A stretch of DNA of 64,000 nucleotides. It comes from Bradyrhizobium sp. URHD0069. Lineage in GTDB: Bacteria > Pseudomonadota > Alphaproteobacteria > Rhizobiales > Xanthobacteraceae. The position numbers and the translations under genes were made by a program. The notes below the pieces were generated by a model, which worked only from the letters and a program-made list of their open reading frames with translations, did no database searches and was not told the DNA's origin. Every line of letters begins with the position of its first letter. Within the stretch, counting starts at the first letter, position 1. This document shows, piece after piece, positions 62,536 to 64,000 of the stretch. The stretch covers positions 1 through 64,000 of the forward strand of contig NZ_KL370775.1 in assembly GCF_000701345.1 (NCBI RefSeq). Reading direction: 5' to 3'.

Positions 62536-63246
62536 ATGGTCTGCCAGACAGCGCGCGAAATTCAACCGGCGCAGCCGAACCTGCATCGGCTTTCGCAGCC
62601 CGTTCGCTATCATTCGCTGCACAACACCGCCGCCGCTTCCGCGCTTCCGCTTGGTGCCGAAGCGCGATTGCGCTTGCCGCAGTCGCTCCGGCATGCGGTC
62701 CCGAACCGCCAGCGCGAATTTCTCGCCGGCCGCCTCTGTGCGGCCCAGGCGCTGCGCTGTCTGGGCGCTGGTTCAACCCATGTCGGGATGGCCGAGGATC
62801 GGGCGCCGGTCTGGCCCGACGGTGTGGTCGGCTCCATCACCCATAGCGGCGGTTTTGCCGCGGCGGCGGTGGCATGGGCGGCGGACATCGCCGGGATCGG
62901 CATCGATTCCGAACAGATCATCACCCCGGCGGCGACGCGTGACATCGCCGACGTCTGCATGGTGGATGAGGCGACGCTGTTCAAGCCGGCCGATGGCCGC
63001 AGCTTTTGCGAATTCTGCACATTTGTGTTTTCGGCAAAGGAGGCCGTCTACAAGTGCCTTTATCCGCTGACGCGGAAATTTCTCGAATTCTCCGATGTGC
63101 GGATAACGTCGTTCGACTGGGATCGAAACTATTTCGCATGGACGACTGTCAGCGAACATATCGGAATGGGACGACTGTCGCATGCTGACGGGTTTGTGCA
63201 TACCTCGGTCGAATTGTCGTCGCTCGGTACGCCTCCGACACCGTGA
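62536..63246 (+). CDS. 4'-phosphopantetheinyl transferase (Sfp/EntD type)
   Basis: 236 residues. The family motifs are present: REFLAGRLCAAQALRCLG, PVWPDGVVGSITHSGG, the magnesium-binding GIGIDSEQ, and FSAKEAVYKCLYPLT. It transfers phosphopantetheine from CoA to Ser1011 of the NRPS carrier domain. ATG 62536 is 15 nt after the RND stop, so this is the last gene of the operon. A dedicated transferase in the operon means the cluster is self-sufficient for NRPS activation. Confidence 0.94.
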   Translation: MVCQTAREIQPAQPNLHRLSQPVRYHSLHNTAAASALPLGAEARLRLPQSLRHAVPNRQREFLAGRLCAAQALRCLGAGSTHVGMAEDRAPVWPDGVVGSITHSGGFAAAAVAWAADIAGIGIDSEQIITPAATRDIADVCMVDEATLFKPADGRSFCEFCTFVFSAKEAVYKCLYPLTRKFLEFSDVRITSFDWDRNYFAWTTVSEHIGMGRLSHADGFVHTSVELSSLGTPPTP

Positions 63247-63585
63247 ACTCACCGAAACGGTAGTCCGCAATTTCAAGGTACAAGTCGATAAAGCAGTATT
63301 CGCCTTGGTCGAAACAATGGTGCACGACTTCCTCAGCGCGCCTCGTACGCGCGCGACCTATTTCGGATTCGGCAGTCATGCTCACACGCATATTAGCTTT
63401 GCTCTCGCGGCGATCCGATGGTTTTGGGGCTTTCCCGACCAGGCCCCCGCGACACCCGCCATGCGGGGAGTTCGCCGTTGCCCTACGCTCTCCGCCGTCG
63501 CCTCTTCACGTACGGTGGGCCAACTTCACTGACAACCAAAGTAATGCGTGCCCGGATTCCGGCGAGCCAATGCGAACATCTCAAA
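63247..63585. other. Gene-free stretch after the biosynthetic operon
   Basis: 339 nt. Open frames here (for example one reading FKVQVDKAVFALVETMVHDF near 63270) have no family I recognise and no good RBS. It lies between the PPTase gene and the convergent dehydrogenase terminator. Confidence 0.45.
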
Positions 63586-63615
63586 CGAAAAATGCCGGCC
63601 TTTCGGCCGGCATTT
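63586..63615 (-). terminator. Intrinsic terminator of the minus-strand dehydrogenase gene
   Basis: AAATGCCGGCC (63590-63600), loop TTTC, GGCCGGCATTT (63605-63615) form a perfect 11-bp stem. On the minus strand it ends in GGCATTTTTCG, giving a U-run, 6 nt downstream of the dehydrogenase stop. Confidence 0.85.
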
Positions 63616-63621
63616 GTAAGT

Positions 63622-64000
63622 TCACCACGATGTTGCGATGTATTTAGCTTCGGTAAATTCCAGTAATCCGTGATGGGCGCCTTCGCGCCCCAGGCCGCTT
63701 TGTTTCGTGCCGCCAAATGGCGCTGCCGGATCGGAGACCAGTCCACGATTCAACGCCACCATGCCGGCATCAAGCTGTTCCGAAACACGCAGACCGCGCG
63801 CGAGGTTCTGTGTGAAGACGTAGGATACCAGACCGTATTCCGTGTCATTGGCGAGAGCGATCACTTCCTCCTCGGTGTCGAAAGCGACCAGAGCGGCCAC
63901 TGGTCCGAAGATTTCGTCATGTAGCAGTTCGGAGTCCTTCGCGACGTGGGTCAGCACGGTCGGCGGATAGAAGTAACCCTTCCGATCGAGTGCCTTGCCG
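63622..64000 (-). CDS. gabD: Succinate-semialdehyde dehydrogenase-like, C-terminal part (cut by window edge)
   Basis: The minus strand encodes about 126 C-terminal residues, open to the right edge. They match NAD(P)-dependent succinate-semialdehyde dehydrogenases: GYFYPPTVLTHVAKDSELLH, DEIFGPVAALVAFDTEEEVI, ALANDTEYGLVSYVFTQNLA, PFGGTKQSGLGREG and the end HHGLLEFTEAKYIATSW. The catalytic Cys and Glu lie in the missing part. It converges on the NRPS operon and is probably unrelated to it. Assignment to GabD rather than another aldehyde dehydrogenase is likely but not certain. Confidence 0.85.
   Translation of the reverse strand, partial: GKALDRKGYFYPPTVLTHVAKDSELLHDEIFGPVAALVAFDTEEEVIALANDTEYGLVSYVFTQNLARGLRVSEQLDAGMVALNRGLVSDPAAPFGGTKQSGLGREGAHHGLLEFTEAKYIATSW

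Noticed and set aside
63149-63532. Open frames in both strands after the PPTase gene
   Set aside because: No RBS, family or codon-use support; possibly remnants, but nothing specific could be recognised.

Overview
The window reads as chromosomal DNA of a GC-rich alphaproteobacterium, most likely Bradyrhizobiaceae (Bradyrhizobium, Rhodopseudomonas or Afipia type). Supporting signs are the arrangement of the phenylacetate genes, a BjaI/BraI/RpaI-like quorum-sensing pair, REP-like palindromes of rhizobial style, and an ihfA fragment of rhizobial type. The genus is an inference from remembered family features; no database was searched.

Region 1 (1-5.6 kb) starts with the N-terminus of a TetR regulator, two small glycine-rich secreted proteins, and a scrap zone where an IS110-family transposase remnant abuts an ihfA remnant. 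A divergent oxyR/katA pair (peroxide sensing and catalase) and an aquaporin follow. Region 2 (5.6-18.2 kb) is a type I secretion locus: a giant Calx-beta/RTX protein (about 2,760 residues if two frameshifts are corrected) containing three homologous ~1.3 kb modules, then its ABC exporter and HlyD-type adaptor. Two non-coding arrays of CCTGTT motifs with exact 21-nt spacing lie on either side of this locus.

Region 3 (18.4-34.3 kb) is a phenylacetate catabolic island. It holds a frameshifted paaX, paaABCDE (ring epoxidase), a decayed thioesterase, an EthD-like protein, paaZ, a PaaR-like TetR regulator, paaK, paaI and paaG, and a divergent branched-chain-type ABC transporter (livKHMGF-like) that probably imports the substrate. 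paaF, paaH and paaJ are not in the window. Region 4 (34.8-49.3 kb) is an unusual catabolic island with two GntR regulators. It encodes an NMT1/TauA-type ABC importer, a DUF1445 putative hydro-lyase, a gamma-glutamyltransferase-like hydrolase, a diaminopropionate ammonia-lyase, an M20 peptidase homologue with degenerate metal ligands, a two-subunit CoA-transferase, an alcohol dehydrogenase-fold oxidoreductase and an NDP-forming acyl-CoA synthetase-like protein. The set suggests breakdown of an N-acylated or gamma-glutamyl diaminopropionate-type amino acid, possibly plant-derived; the substrate is inferred.

Region 5 (50.4-63.2 kb) is the best candidate for an undescribed system. A LuxR receptor and LuxI synthase with a lux-box-like site sit directly upstream of mbtH, a single-module NRPS (C-A-T-reductase), a GT1 glycosyltransferase, a periplasmic adaptor, an RND pump and an Sfp-type phosphopantetheinyl transferase. 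The genes are so tightly packed that one operon is likely. The layout predicts a quorum-controlled, reductively released (aldehyde or alcohol) acyl-amino acid that is glycosylated and exported. The window ends inside a succinate-semialdehyde dehydrogenase-like gene on the minus strand.

Three apparent frameshifts (near 7,984, 8,277 and 18,556) and several deleted gene remnants occur. The frameshifts may be real decay or sequencing errors, and the sequence alone cannot tell.
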